NCBI GenBank assembly: GCA_002842395.1
Contig: PHCV01000003.1
Location: 207,421 to 246,521, forward strand
Reading direction: 5' to 3'
Origin: Betaproteobacteria bacterium HGW-Betaproteobacteria-11
Lineage (GTDB): Bacteria > Pseudomonadota > Gammaproteobacteria > Burkholderiales > Rhodocyclaceae
Length of the DNA stretch: 39,101 nucleotides
Part shown: positions 25,520 to 32,956 of the stretch, piece by piece
Position numbering within the stretch: position 1 is the stretch's first letter
Layout: every line of letters begins with the position of its first letter
The notes under the pieces: generated by a model
What the model was told of the DNA's origin: nothing
Seen by the model: only the letters and a program-made list of their open reading frames with translations
Databases searched by the model: none
Made by a program: the position numbers and the translations under genes

Positions 25520-26506
25520 ATGAACGATGCCACGGTAAGTTTCGCCACTGGCCCGATGTGGGCTGGCTTCATCGCCTTCGTGCTGGCCATGCTGGCGCTC
25601 GATCTGTTCGTCTTCGGTGGCCGCAAGGCGCACCGGGTACATGTCAAAGAAGCCGCCGCCTGGGTCGCCGTCTGGGTCAGCCTCGCGCTCATCTTCGCTG
25701 CTCTCCTGTGGTGGTATCTGAACGACACCCAAAGCCCCGAGGTGGCGCGCACGAAGACCTTGGAGTTCTTGGCGGGCTACCTGATTGAACAGTCGTTGTC
25801 GGTGGACAACATGTTCGTCTTCGTCATGATTTTCACCTACTTTGCCGTGCCGCCGGAGTTGCAGCGCCGCGTCCTGCTCTACGGCGTGCTTGGCGCCATC
25901 GTGATGCGCGCCGGCATGATCCTGGCCGGTGTCTGGCTGGTACAACAATTTGCCTGGATCCTCTACGTCTTCGGCGCCTTCCTCGTCATCACCGGCATCA
26001 AGATGCTGATCTTCGCAGAAGCCGAGCCCGACCTCGAGAAAAATCCGCTGCTGCGCTGGCTGCGCGGGCATCTGCGCATCACGCCCGAATTCCGTGGCGA
26101 GAAATTCTTCGTCAGGCAAAACGGCCTGCTCTGGGCAACGCCGATGTTCCTCGTGCTGGCGCTCATCGAGGCCAGCGACCTTGTCTTCGCGGTGGACAGC
26201 ATTCCAGCCATCTTCGCCGTGACCACCGATCCGTTCATTGTGTTCACCTCGAACATCTTCGCCATCATGGGACTGCGCGCCCTGTACTTCCTGCTCGCCG
26301 ACATGGCCGAGCGTTTCCACCTGCTCAAGTACGGACTGGCCATCGTGCTGGTGTTCATCGGCGGCAAGATGCTCGCCATGCCCTGGTTCCACATGCCGAT
26401 CCAGTGGTCGCTCGCCATCGTCGCCAGCATCATCCTGGCTTCGGTTGTCGCGAGCTTCACACTGCCCAAATCCAGGCAACCGGCCACCTCGGGAGAAAAG
26501 CCATGA
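25520..26506 (+). CDS. TerC family integral membrane protein (Alx-like)
   Basis: A 328-residue inner-membrane protein with about nine helices. Family signatures are DLFVFGGRKAHRV early, EQSLSVDNMFVFVMIF (about 89-104) and EASDLVFAVDSIPAIFAVTT (about 217-236), which carry the conserved acidic residues thought to bind cations. The length and DxxF patterns fit Alx/YgjT-type TerC proteins, which in several bacteria export Mn2+ or guard against alkaline or tellurite stress. It lies between the TerB-like and UspA genes; its stop overlaps the UspA start (ATGA). The specific ion here is an inference from the family. Confidence 0.92.
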   Translation: MNDATVSFATGPMWAGFIAFVLAMLALDLFVFGGRKAHRVHVKEAAAWVAVWVSLALIFAALLWWYLNDTQSPEVARTKTLEFLAGYLIEQSLSVDNMFVFVMIFTYFAVPPELQRRVLLYGVLGAIVMRAGMILAGVWLVQQFAWILYVFGAFLVITGIKMLIFAEAEPDLEKNPLLRWLRGHLRITPEFRGEKFFVRQNGLLWATPMFLVLALIEASDLVFAVDSIPAIFAVTTDPFIVFTSNIFAIMGLRALYFLLADMAERFHLLKYGLAIVLVFIGGKMLAMPWFHMPIQWSLAIVASIILASVVASFTLPKSRQPATSGEKP

Positions 26507-27009
26507 AACAAATTTCCGAACTTCCCGCCCCGGTCGCGCAGGAGCGCGACGCCGACGGGCGCCTGATCGGCCTCGTATTCGACAGCACGCCGGCCCTTGC
26601 GGCGCCGGACAGAAATCCCTGGCTGGTGGCGGTGGATGGCTCCGACAACGCTCTGCGCGCCGTCGCCCATGCCACCCGCCAAGCCAGTGCAATGATCGCT
26701 TGCGCCCTGCATCTGGTTCATGTCCAGCACTGGATGGCCAAGGAGGCCGCCGAAGCGGAACTGGCGCACCGCGCGCTGGCTGCCACGGCCAGTGCGCGCG
26801 CCCATCTCGATGCCGCCAGCCTGCCTTGGCGTCTGCATGTAACAATGGGCGAGGCCGCCGAGCGCATCGTCGAGACCGCCGAGCGCATCGACTGCGCCGG
26901 CATCGTCATTGGCAGCCATGGGCTGGGCACGGCCAAGGCCCTGTTGCTCGGCTCGGTCTCACAGCAGGTATTGCGCCTGAGCCAACGCCCACTGCTGGTG
27001 GTGCATTGA
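26503..27009 (+). CDS. UspA universal stress protein, single domain
   Basis: A 168-residue cytosolic UspA domain protein. An N-terminal extension of about 40 residues precedes the domain proper, which starts with WLVAVDGSDNALRAVAHA. The ATP-binding motif Gly-x-x-Gly then Gly-Ser is present as GSHGLGTAKALLLGSVS (about 137-153), so it is expected to bind ATP. The ATG overlaps the TerC stop; a longer reading into terC is rejected. It ends with LLVVH at 27009. Confidence 0.9.
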   Translation: MKQISELPAPVAQERDADGRLIGLVFDSTPALAAPDRNPWLVAVDGSDNALRAVAHATRQASAMIACALHLVHVQHWMAKEAAEAELAHRALAATASARAHLDAASLPWRLHVTMGEAAERIVETAERIDCAGIVIGSHGLGTAKALLLGSVSQQVLRLSQRPLLVVH

Positions 27010-27014
27010 AACCC

Positions 27015-27038
27015 GCCGTCCCGCCAGCGCCGACTTTT
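27015..27038 (+). repeat. Dispersed repeat copy 8 (between UspA and BI-1 genes)
   Basis: Perfect core CGCCAGCGCCGACTTTT at 27022-27038, preceded by GCCGTCC. It is intergenic in a 68-base gap, directly after the UspA stop. Confidence 0.7.
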
Positions 27039-27077
27039 ACCTTCCCGTCACCCCTCTCAACCGAAAAGGAGAAAACC

Positions 27078-27758
27078 ATGAGCCTGCACCGAATCCAATC
27101 CATCGCCCTGCCGCATCGCGGCGCGGAATCGATCTTTGTCACCAACCGGGTGATTCGCAACACCTACCTGCTACTGTCGCTGACGCTGGCCTTCGCTGCC
27201 GTCATGGCCGGCGTGTCGGCAGCGCTCAAGCTGCCGCACCCGGGGATACTGGTCACGCTCGGCGGCTTCTTCGGCCTGCTGTTCGCCGTACACAAGCTCA
27301 AGAACAGCGGCTGGGGCATCCTCGCCGTCTTCGCCCTGACCGGCTTCATGGGCTACACCCTCGGCCCCATCATCAGCCGCTATCTCGGGCTGCCCAACGG
27401 CGGCGAGATCGTCATGCAGGCGATGGGCGCCACAGCGGCGATCTTCGTCGGGCTTTCCGCCTACGCGCTGACGACGAAGAAGGACTTCAGCTTCATGGGT
27501 GGCTTTCTCATGGTCGGCATCCTGCTCGCCTTCCTCGCCGGCCTGGCGGCGATCTTCTTCGATATCCCGGCCTTGTCGCTGACCGTCTCCGCCGCCTTTG
27601 TGCTGCTGATGTCGGGCCTGATCCTCTACGAAACCTCGAACATCATCCGCGGCGGCGAAACCAACTACGTCATGGCGACCGTGACGCTGTTCGTTTCCAT
27701 CTTCAATCTGTTCACCAGCCTGCTGCAATTGTTGGGCTTCATGGACAGTAGTGACTGA
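27078..27758 (+). CDS. Bax inhibitor-1/YccA family membrane protein
   Basis: A 226-residue protein with about seven membrane helices. The segment NTYLLLSLTLAFAAVMAG begins the helices; FALTGFMGYTLGPI, GLSAYALTTKKDFSFMGGFL and ILYETSNIIRGGETNYV are the conserved family blocks. The last contains the family's acidic residues. E. coli YccA/YbhL relatives modulate FtsH; others leak Ca2+ in a pH-dependent way. Given the Ca2+ and Na+ transporters further along, a cation-related role would fit, but it is not shown. The start follows AAAGGAG. Confidence 0.93.
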   Translation: MSLHRIQSIALPHRGAESIFVTNRVIRNTYLLLSLTLAFAAVMAGVSAALKLPHPGILVTLGGFFGLLFAVHKLKNSGWGILAVFALTGFMGYTLGPIISRYLGLPNGGEIVMQAMGATAAIFVGLSAYALTTKKDFSFMGGFLMVGILLAFLAGLAAIFFDIPALSLTVSAAFVLLMSGLILYETSNIIRGGETNYVMATVTLFVSIFNLFTSLLQLLGFMDSSD

Positions 27759-27809
27759 TCGTCATGAACAGGAAACACTGAACTGAACCCATTGCCATGA
27801 GGAAAAAGA

Positions 27810-28194
27810 TGCGCATTCTATCGATCACACAGCCGGTCGCCCCCCGAATTTTCTCCATCCGCAAGGAACGTGGGTTGGCCTTGGTGTCGGCCTGTTGGTA
27901 CTATTCGCCTTGATCGTTTGGGCAGGTATTTCCGTTCTGTCCTGGTTATGGGGGCAAGCGCCCGGAGTCGCGGACACTGGCAAGCGTGCCGCAGAGATTG
28001 CGCTGGGTCAGGCCGAGCAAGTCATTCCTGGGATCAAGAAACAGATTGAGGATGCCATCCCTGGCATCAAAGAACAAATCACTACGCGCGTGGTTTCGAG
28101 GGCGCCGGTTATCGGCAGGAAATTGCTGCAGCAACGCGGAAGAGCGAGCGTCACCGTTACGCAAAAGGCACCGACCTGGTTGAATCGAGGGTAA
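27810..28194 (+). pseudogene. Paralogue B of the membrane-anchored protein, with an N-terminal frameshift
   Basis: Reads in two frames. From ATG 27810 one frame gives MRILSITQPVAPRIFSIRKE and soon stops. The next frame, open from before 27862 to 28194, gives GTWVGLGVGLLVLFALIVWAG, then SWLWGQAPG and EQVIPGIKKQIEDAIPG. Compared with paralogue A (IRGRTWIALGLGLL, WLWGQ, EQVDQIIPG) the N-terminus in the first frame and the helix in the second belong together, so one base was probably gained near 27860-27868. A shorter product from TTG 27895 is possible. It lacks most of the soluble domain of A. It may be a pseudogene or a sequencing error. Confidence 0.6.
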
Positions 28195-28227
28195 CGGGCA
28201 AACCGAGCGCGGAAATTCAGGTGGAAC

Positions 28228-28250
28228 TCAGGAGCGCGCCCTGATTTTTT
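28228..28250 (+). terminator. Weak rho-independent terminator candidate
   Basis: TCAGG, 7-base loop AGCGCGC, CCTGA, then six T. The 5-bp stem is short, but the T-run is clean. It lies between paralogue B and the tandem UspA gene and may split the operon. Confidence 0.4.
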
Positions 28251-28284
28251 CAACCGGATTTACCACTGACAGGAGAAATCTTTC

Positions 28285-29154
28285 ATGACATCGATTAAAC
28301 GCATCCTCGCCGCCACGGACTTTTCCGGGCTCGGCAACGACGCCGTGCGCCGCGCCGCCCTGCTCGCCGCCCGCGCGAACGCCGAGCTGCTCATCGTGCA
28401 TGCCTTCCCGCGCCAATCGGCGCTCGATGCCGCCTTCGGCGACGACGACTTGCCGGCACGCCTGCGCGAAGCCGCCAATGTCAACATCGACGCGTTGATC
28501 GAGGCCGCGCGCGCGGCTGGCGCCGCGCGCGCGCGCGCCGAACTCGCCGAGGGATCGGCTCACCGCGCCGTGGCCGACGCCGTCGAGACCTTCCGCCCCG
28601 ATCTGACGGTCATCGGCGCCCATGGCAAGGGGCTGCTGCAGCAGTTCTTCCTTGGCGGCACGGCGGTACGCATTCTCTCGCACGCCACGGGGCCGGTGCT
28701 GGTGACGCGACGGCAGGCCGAGTGCGACTACGCCCACGCACTGGTTGCGGTCGATCTGGGGCCGCGCTCGGATACCGTGCTGCGCACCGCGCTCGTGGTG
28801 GCGGCCAACGCGCGCGTCACGATGCTGCACGCCTACCGCGCGCCTTTCGAGGCCAAGCTGCGCTGCAAAGACTTCCCCGAGGAGGACATCCTGCGCTACG
28901 CCGAGACGGAGTCGCGCGCCGCGCAGCGCAACATGGAAGCCCTGCTCGGCGACCCGGAACTGGCTGGCCTCGACATCGCTCGCCGCATCGTCCATGGCGA
29001 CCCGAACTCGGCCTTGCCCGACGCCATCCGCGAGTTGAACGCCGACCTGATCGCCGTCGGCAAGCACAGCGGTTCTCGCCTCGGCGAAGCGGTGATGGGC
29101 AGCGTGTCGCGCTTCCTCGCCTATTACTCCCCCTGCGACGTGCTGGTCGTTTGA
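28285..29154 (+). CDS. UspA tandem universal stress protein
   Basis: A 289-residue protein of two UspA domains, residues about 1-143 and 148-289. The first carries GAHGKGLLQQFFLGGTA and the second GKHSGSRLGEAVMGSVS, each an ATP-loop-like stretch; the second is closer to consensus. No signal or membrane segment is visible. AGGAGAAATC precedes the ATG. An unusual run of alternating G and C lies at about 28505-28540. With the single-domain UspA, HPF and CBS genes nearby, it belongs to the stress module. Repeat copy 9 follows 18 bases after the stop. Confidence 0.93.
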   Translation: MTSIKRILAATDFSGLGNDAVRRAALLAARANAELLIVHAFPRQSALDAAFGDDDLPARLREAANVNIDALIEAARAAGAARARAELAEGSAHRAVADAVETFRPDLTVIGAHGKGLLQQFFLGGTAVRILSHATGPVLVTRRQAECDYAHALVAVDLGPRSDTVLRTALVVAANARVTMLHAYRAPFEAKLRCKDFPEEDILRYAETESRAAQRNMEALLGDPELAGLDIARRIVHGDPNSALPDAIRELNADLIAVGKHSGSRLGEAVMGSVSRFLAYYSPCDVLVV

Positions 29155-29172
29155 GCTTGCCGAGGCTCGATG

Positions 29173-29196
29173 AAAGTCGGCGCTGGCGGAACGCCA
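29173..29196 (-). repeat. Dispersed repeat copy 9 (after the tandem UspA)
   Basis: On the minus strand CGCCAGCGCCGACTTT (29173-29188), preceded by GGCGTTC; GGCG-TTC-CGCC can fold. It lies just past the UspA stop at 29154. Confidence 0.7.
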
Positions 29197-29388
29197 TGAT
29201 GGGCGTCTGGCTGTGCAGCCGTCGACCTGTTGACGCTCGGCCTACTGGCATTCCGCTGACGACGGGCATGCAGGTCATCATGGCAGTATCGACCTTCGCC
29301 GAATTCCGGCTGACCGAGAGGTCGGGTGCCGATGCGCGGCAAGTCATCGGCGCGGTGCGGCAGTCTTCCGGCCAAGGGGAGTGGCGTC

Positions 29389-29847
29389 ATGTTTTCCATC
29401 CATGGCATCGCCGGACAGGTATTCAGCGGCACACTGGAAGCAATGGATCGTGTGCGCCGACTGGCGCACGTGCGTTCCGTGCGCACGATTGCCCAAGACG
29501 ACGAGGAGTTCGGCGGTGAGGCAGTCGTCACGCGTCCGACGCAGGAGGCGGTGCGTGCCCTATCGCAAGATGCTGCCGGAGGCAGTTGGAGCGTGGCCCG
29601 CTCGTCCATGTGGCGCAGGTGATGAGTCGTCCGGCCATTGCGGTGCGGGGCGATGCCATGGCTGCCGACGCCCGTCGTTGCTGCGGCTCCGGTCACCGAC
29701 ATCAGGTGTGTAGCGGCCGCGATGCTGACGAGCGGGGTCGATGGCGTGCCCGTCGTCGGCGATGCCGGCCGGCTGCTCGGATTCGTCTCTCGCAGCGACG
29801 TGCTGCGCGCCATCGTTCAGGATCCCCCGCTGAGCCTTTGGCGATGA
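29389..29847 (+). pseudogene. Decayed CBS-domain protein gene
   Basis: Pieces of one protein lie in three frames. ATG 29389, after AAGGGGAG, gives MFSIHGIAGQVFSGTLEAM; about 29586-29670 in another frame gives LERGPLVHVAQVMSRPAIAV; and about 29680-29847 in the first frame again gives VTDIRCVAAAMLTSGVDGV, PVVGDAGRLLGFVSRSDVLR and AIVQDPPLSLWR. The last is a complete CBS end motif. Intact members have two CBS motifs with more sequence between; here the middle is missing and at least two frame changes are needed. It was probably a nucleotide-binding CBS regulator. Positions 29155-29388 before it hold only repeat copy 9 and no gene that I recognise. Confidence 0.7.
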
Positions 29848-29866
29848 GCATCATTGAAAGCTCCCG

Positions 29867-30724
29867 ATGAACACGAAAACGATAACTGATCGGCGCCAGC
29901 GCGTACGCCGCTGGCTGGAACGACCGCTGGTTCAGCAGACGATCATCGCGCTCATCATCTTCAATGCGCTGTTGCTGGGACTGGAGACCTCGCCCGCAGT
30001 CATGGCCCACGCAGGCGGGCTCATCGTAGCGATAGACCAGGCGATCCTGGCGGTATTCGTGGTCGAGATCGCGTTGCGCCTGTATGCGTACCGCGCCGCA
30101 TTCTGGCGTGATCCCTGGAGCATCTTCGATTTTTTTGTGGTGGCCATCGCGCTGATCCCGGCGACCGGGCCGCTGGCAGTGTTGCGTGCCTTGCGCGTCT
30201 TGCGCGTTCTGCGCCTGCTCGCCATGGTGCCGTCAATGCGCCGGGTAGTCGGCGCGCTGTTGGTAGCAGTCCCCGGTCCTGGCTCGATCGCACTGGTGCT
30301 GCTGATCATCTATTACGTATTTGCCGTCATTGCCACCAACTTGTTCGCCACCAGCTACCCGGATTGGTTTGGCGACATCGGCCGCTCGCTCTACACCCTG
30401 TTCCAGATCATGACTTTGGAGAGCTGGTCAATGGGCATCGTCCGACCGGTGATGGAAAGTTTCTCCTATGCTTGGGCCTTCTTTATTCCTTTCATCCTGA
30501 TCGCCACCTTCACCATGCTCAACCTGTTCATCGCGATCATCGTCAATGCAATGCAGATGGTGAGCGAAGCCGATCGGTGTAATGCAGCGCAAACTCTTGA
30601 GCACCAGAGCGAACGCATCGAGGGCGAGTTGCACGCTGAGATGGGTCGCCTGCGCGTGGAAATCCAGGCGCTACGCGCCATGCTCTCCATCACTCCCGCG
30701 CCCGGACAAACCAAGCCGTCATGA
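29867..30724 (+). CDS. Voltage-gated sodium channel, BacNaV (NaChBac/NavAb-like) type
   Basis: A 285-residue single-domain (six-helix) ion channel expected to work as a tetramer in the inner membrane. S1 is near 24-42 (ending GLETSP), S2 near 55-73, and S4 near 103-127 with Arg107, Arg110, Arg113 and Arg116 at every third position. The pore has the selectivity filter TLESWSM (183-189), identical to NavAb and near NaChBac. S6 is TMLNLFIAIIVNAM (216-229). The tail from about 236 to 275 (AAQTLEHQSERIEGELHAEM) is a predicted coiled coil of the kind that joins subunits. The length fits the family. The filter argues for Na+ over K+ (which would need GYG). Its stop overlaps the DUF6671 start (ATGA). 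Confidence 0.93.
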   Translation: MNTKTITDRRQRVRRWLERPLVQQTIIALIIFNALLLGLETSPAVMAHAGGLIVAIDQAILAVFVVEIALRLYAYRAAFWRDPWSIFDFFVVAIALIPATGPLAVLRALRVLRVLRLLAMVPSMRRVVGALLVAVPGPGSIALVLLIIYYVFAVIATNLFATSYPDWFGDIGRSLYTLFQIMTLESWSMGIVRPVMESFSYAWAFFIPFILIATFTMLNLFIAIIVNAMQMVSEADRCNAAQTLEHQSERIEGELHAEMGRLRVEIQALRAMLSITPAPGQTKPS

Positions 30725-31602
30725 CTGCCAATTCTCAGCATTACAATCTTGGTGAAGTGCCCCACGCTTATGCAGGCAGGTGTTTTGCACTGCTGACCCA
30801 GCATGGCAAGGAGGCGGTGATCGCCCCGCTTCTCGAACCAGCCTTGGGGTGCCGCGTGGAACGCGTAACGGGATACGATACCGACCAGTTGGGCACCTTC
30901 ACGCGCGACATCCCGCGTTTGTGCACTCAACTCGATGCCGCGCGCAGAAAGGCGCGCATCGGCATGGAACTGGCCGGCGTCAAGCATGGCCTCGCCAGCG
31001 AAGGTAGTTTCGGCCCCGATCCGTTTGCGGGCATGTTCTCCTGGAACGTAGAAGTGCTGATTCTGGTTGATGCCGAACTCGGCATCGAGGTTTTCGGCAT
31101 TTTCCAGGGGCCGGGCCGTGGCGGCCATGCGCTGGTGGGCGACGGGCGCGCCCTTGAGGATTTCGCCCACAAGGCCGGTTTCCCGGAGCATCACCTGGTG
31201 TTGCGCCCGGCGCATCAGGACGATACGCGCATCCGTAAAGGCATCGCCGACTGGACGACGCTTGCCGCCGCATTCGCCGCTACGCAGCGGGAATCGGCGA
31301 GCGGCAAGGTTTTTGTCGAGCACGATCTGCGCGCCCACGCCCACCCCGAGCGGATGCGCAACATCCGTAAGGCCGCCGAGGATCTCTTGCGGAAGATACG
31401 CACCCCATGCCCGGCCTGCGGCTGCCCCGGCTATGCACCGACTGAACGTATTGATGGCCTGCTCTGTGCCGACTGCGGCGCGCCCACGCGCGAGACGCGC
31501 GCCGAAGTGTGGGCGTGTGTACGCTGCACATATCGCGAAACGCGCGAGCGTAGCGACCGGCTGACGGCGGACCCTGGCCGCTGTGATTATTGCAATCCAT
31601 GA
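30721..31602 (+). CDS. DUF6671-like zinc-ribbon protein
   Basis: A 293-residue protein I place in the DUF6671 family from the overall pattern, with moderate certainty. The N-terminal two thirds is globular, with RCFALLTQHGKEAVIAPLLE at about 20-39 and ARIGMELAGVKHGLASEGSFG at about 78-98. The C-terminus is cysteine-rich: C230, C233, C235, C249, C252, C266, C269, C288 and C291, in CxxC pairs that look like one or two zinc ribbons. No membrane segment. Function unknown. It is translationally coupled to the sodium channel (4-base overlap) and lies 10 bases before the SbtA gene. Confidence 0.72.
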   Translation: MTANSQHYNLGEVPHAYAGRCFALLTQHGKEAVIAPLLEPALGCRVERVTGYDTDQLGTFTRDIPRLCTQLDAARRKARIGMELAGVKHGLASEGSFGPDPFAGMFSWNVEVLILVDAELGIEVFGIFQGPGRGGHALVGDGRALEDFAHKAGFPEHHLVLRPAHQDDTRIRKGIADWTTLAAAFAATQRESASGKVFVEHDLRAHAHPERMRNIRKAAEDLLRKIRTPCPACGCPGYAPTERIDGLLCADCGAPTRETRAEVWACVRCTYRETRERSDRLTADPGRCDYCNP

Positions 31603-31612
31603 GAACTTGCCC

Positions 31613-32560
31613 ATGCCCGCAATAGACCCCGTCATTCTATTTTTCCTGTTTGGCCTGGCCGCAGGACTGGCGCGCTCCGAACTTAAGCTGCCAGGCTCGC
31701 TCTACGATTCGCTCACGGTTTTCCTGCTGCTCGCCATCGGCTTGAAGGGCGGGCAGGGCCTGGCGATGCAACCGCTGCTGCCACTCCTGCCCCAGATTGG
31801 CGCCGTCATTCTGCTCGGCGCCGCGCAAACCCTGATCGCCTTCGCCATCCTGCGCCACGCCGGCCGTTTTGCGCGAGCCGATGCGGCGGCGACAGCGGCG
31901 CATTACGGCTCGGTGAGTGTAGCCACCTTCGCTGTCGGCATCGCCTGGCTCGGTGCGCGCGCCATCGAAGTGGAACCCCAGATGGCGATCCTGCTAGCCA
32001 TCATGGAGGTGCCGGCGATCCTCGTCGGCATCGTTCTGGCGCGCGGGGTGAGCCGGGAAACCGACTGGCGTTCGCTTGGCCATGAGGCATTCCTGGGCAA
32101 GGGCGTCACCCTGTTGATCGGGGGGATGGCGATCGGCTGGATCGCCGGCCCGGAAGGTCTGGCACCGATCAAAGCTATGTTCTTCGACCTATTCAAGGGT
32201 GTGCTGGCCTTATTCCTCCTCGAAATGGGGCTGATCGTTAGCCGCCAAATCGGAGAACTCAAGCGCTGCGGCGCGTTCCTCATCGCCTTCGGCTTGGGCA
32301 TGCCGCTGCTCTCCGCGCTCCTCGGTCTGGGTACGGGCATACTGCTCGGCTTCTCGGTCGGCGGACTGACGCTGCTCGCTACCCTGGCGGCGTCGGCGTC
32401 CTATATCGCCGTGCCTGCCGCCATGCGTCTGGCCGTGCCGGAAGCCAATCCGGCCATCTCGCTCGCTGCTTCGCTCGGCGTGACCTTTCCGTTCAACATC
32501 CTCATTGGACTGCCGCTGTACCATTGGCTCGCCATCCAATTCGCCGGAGCTATCGTATGA
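31613..32560 (+). CDS. SbtA-like sodium-dependent bicarbonate transporter
   Basis: A 315-residue inner-membrane protein of the SbtA family with about ten helices. Start MPAIDPVILFFLFG at 31613; an extension upstream lies in the previous gene. Recognisable blocks are GLARSELKLPGSLYDSLTVFLL, AIGLKGGQGL, the loop AAHYGSVSVATFAVGIAWL and the late AASASYIAVPAAMRLAVPEA (family markers in both halves of the inverted repeat fold). In cyanobacteria SbtA imports HCO3- with Na+ and is controlled by SbtB. The PII-like partner follows with a 4-base overlap. In this non-cyanobacterium a role in anaplerotic or pH-related bicarbonate uptake is inferred. Confidence 0.88.
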   Translation: MPAIDPVILFFLFGLAAGLARSELKLPGSLYDSLTVFLLLAIGLKGGQGLAMQPLLPLLPQIGAVILLGAAQTLIAFAILRHAGRFARADAAATAAHYGSVSVATFAVGIAWLGARAIEVEPQMAILLAIMEVPAILVGIVLARGVSRETDWRSLGHEAFLGKGVTLLIGGMAIGWIAGPEGLAPIKAMFFDLFKGVLALFLLEMGLIVSRQIGELKRCGAFLIAFGLGMPLLSALLGLGTGILLGFSVGGLTLLATLAASASYIAVPAAMRLAVPEANPAISLAASLGVTFPFNILIGLPLYHWLAIQFAGAIV

Positions 32561-32865
32561 ACCTGCCCACCGAAAAGCGCACCATGTTGACCATCGTGAC
32601 CGAGGCGGTCATCGAGCAAGCGCTGCTGCGCGACCTCGACCGTCTGGGTGCGCGCGGCCATACGGTGTCGGACGCGCGCGGACGCGGCAGTCGCGGCGTG
32701 CGCGATGCCGCCTGGGACGAGGCGGCCAACATCCGCATCGAAGTGATTTGTCCGCGCGAGCAGGCGGATGCGTTGCTGCGCCATTTGCAAGCTCGCTATT
32801 ATGACAACTACGCAATGATTGCCTTTCTTGCGGAAATCGAGGTTTTGAGGCCGGAGAAGTTCTGA
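32557..32865 (+). CDS. SbtB-like PII-family protein
   Basis: A 102-residue ferredoxin-fold protein of the PII-like SbtB type. Start at 32557 overlaps the SbtA stop (ATGA). The block ARGHTVSDARGRGSRGVRDA (about 29-48) is the family T-loop region, and EVICPREQADALLRHLQARY and the ending EVLRPEKF complete the fold. Cyanobacterial SbtB has an extra C-terminal redox loop with cysteines; this protein has none. It is expected to bind an adenine nucleotide and block SbtA. The link to SbtA comes from adjacency and overlap. Confidence 0.82.
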   Translation: MNLPTEKRTMLTIVTEAVIEQALLRDLDRLGARGHTVSDARGRGSRGVRDAAWDEAANIRIEVICPREQADALLRHLQARYYDNYAMIAFLAEIEVLRPEKF

Positions 32866-32956
32866 CCGGACCCCGTGGAAGCATTCCATGTTTATTCCGC
32901 AAGTTCGCTACTTGACGCATCCAATTCAGTGTCAGGAACATATTGGAGGGCCTTGA

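Noticed and set aside
28505-28540. Alternating GC run as a possible Z-DNA or regulatory site
   Set aside because: It lies inside the tandem UspA coding sequence and is explained by Ala/Arg codons in GC-rich DNA.
29867-30724. Potassium channel
   Set aside because: The pore has TLESWSM and no GYG-type filter, so a sodium-type channel is favoured.
32866-32956. A promoter (TTGACG at 32912) before the CaCA exchanger gene
   Set aside because: No -10 box lies at an acceptable distance, so it is not listed as a feature.
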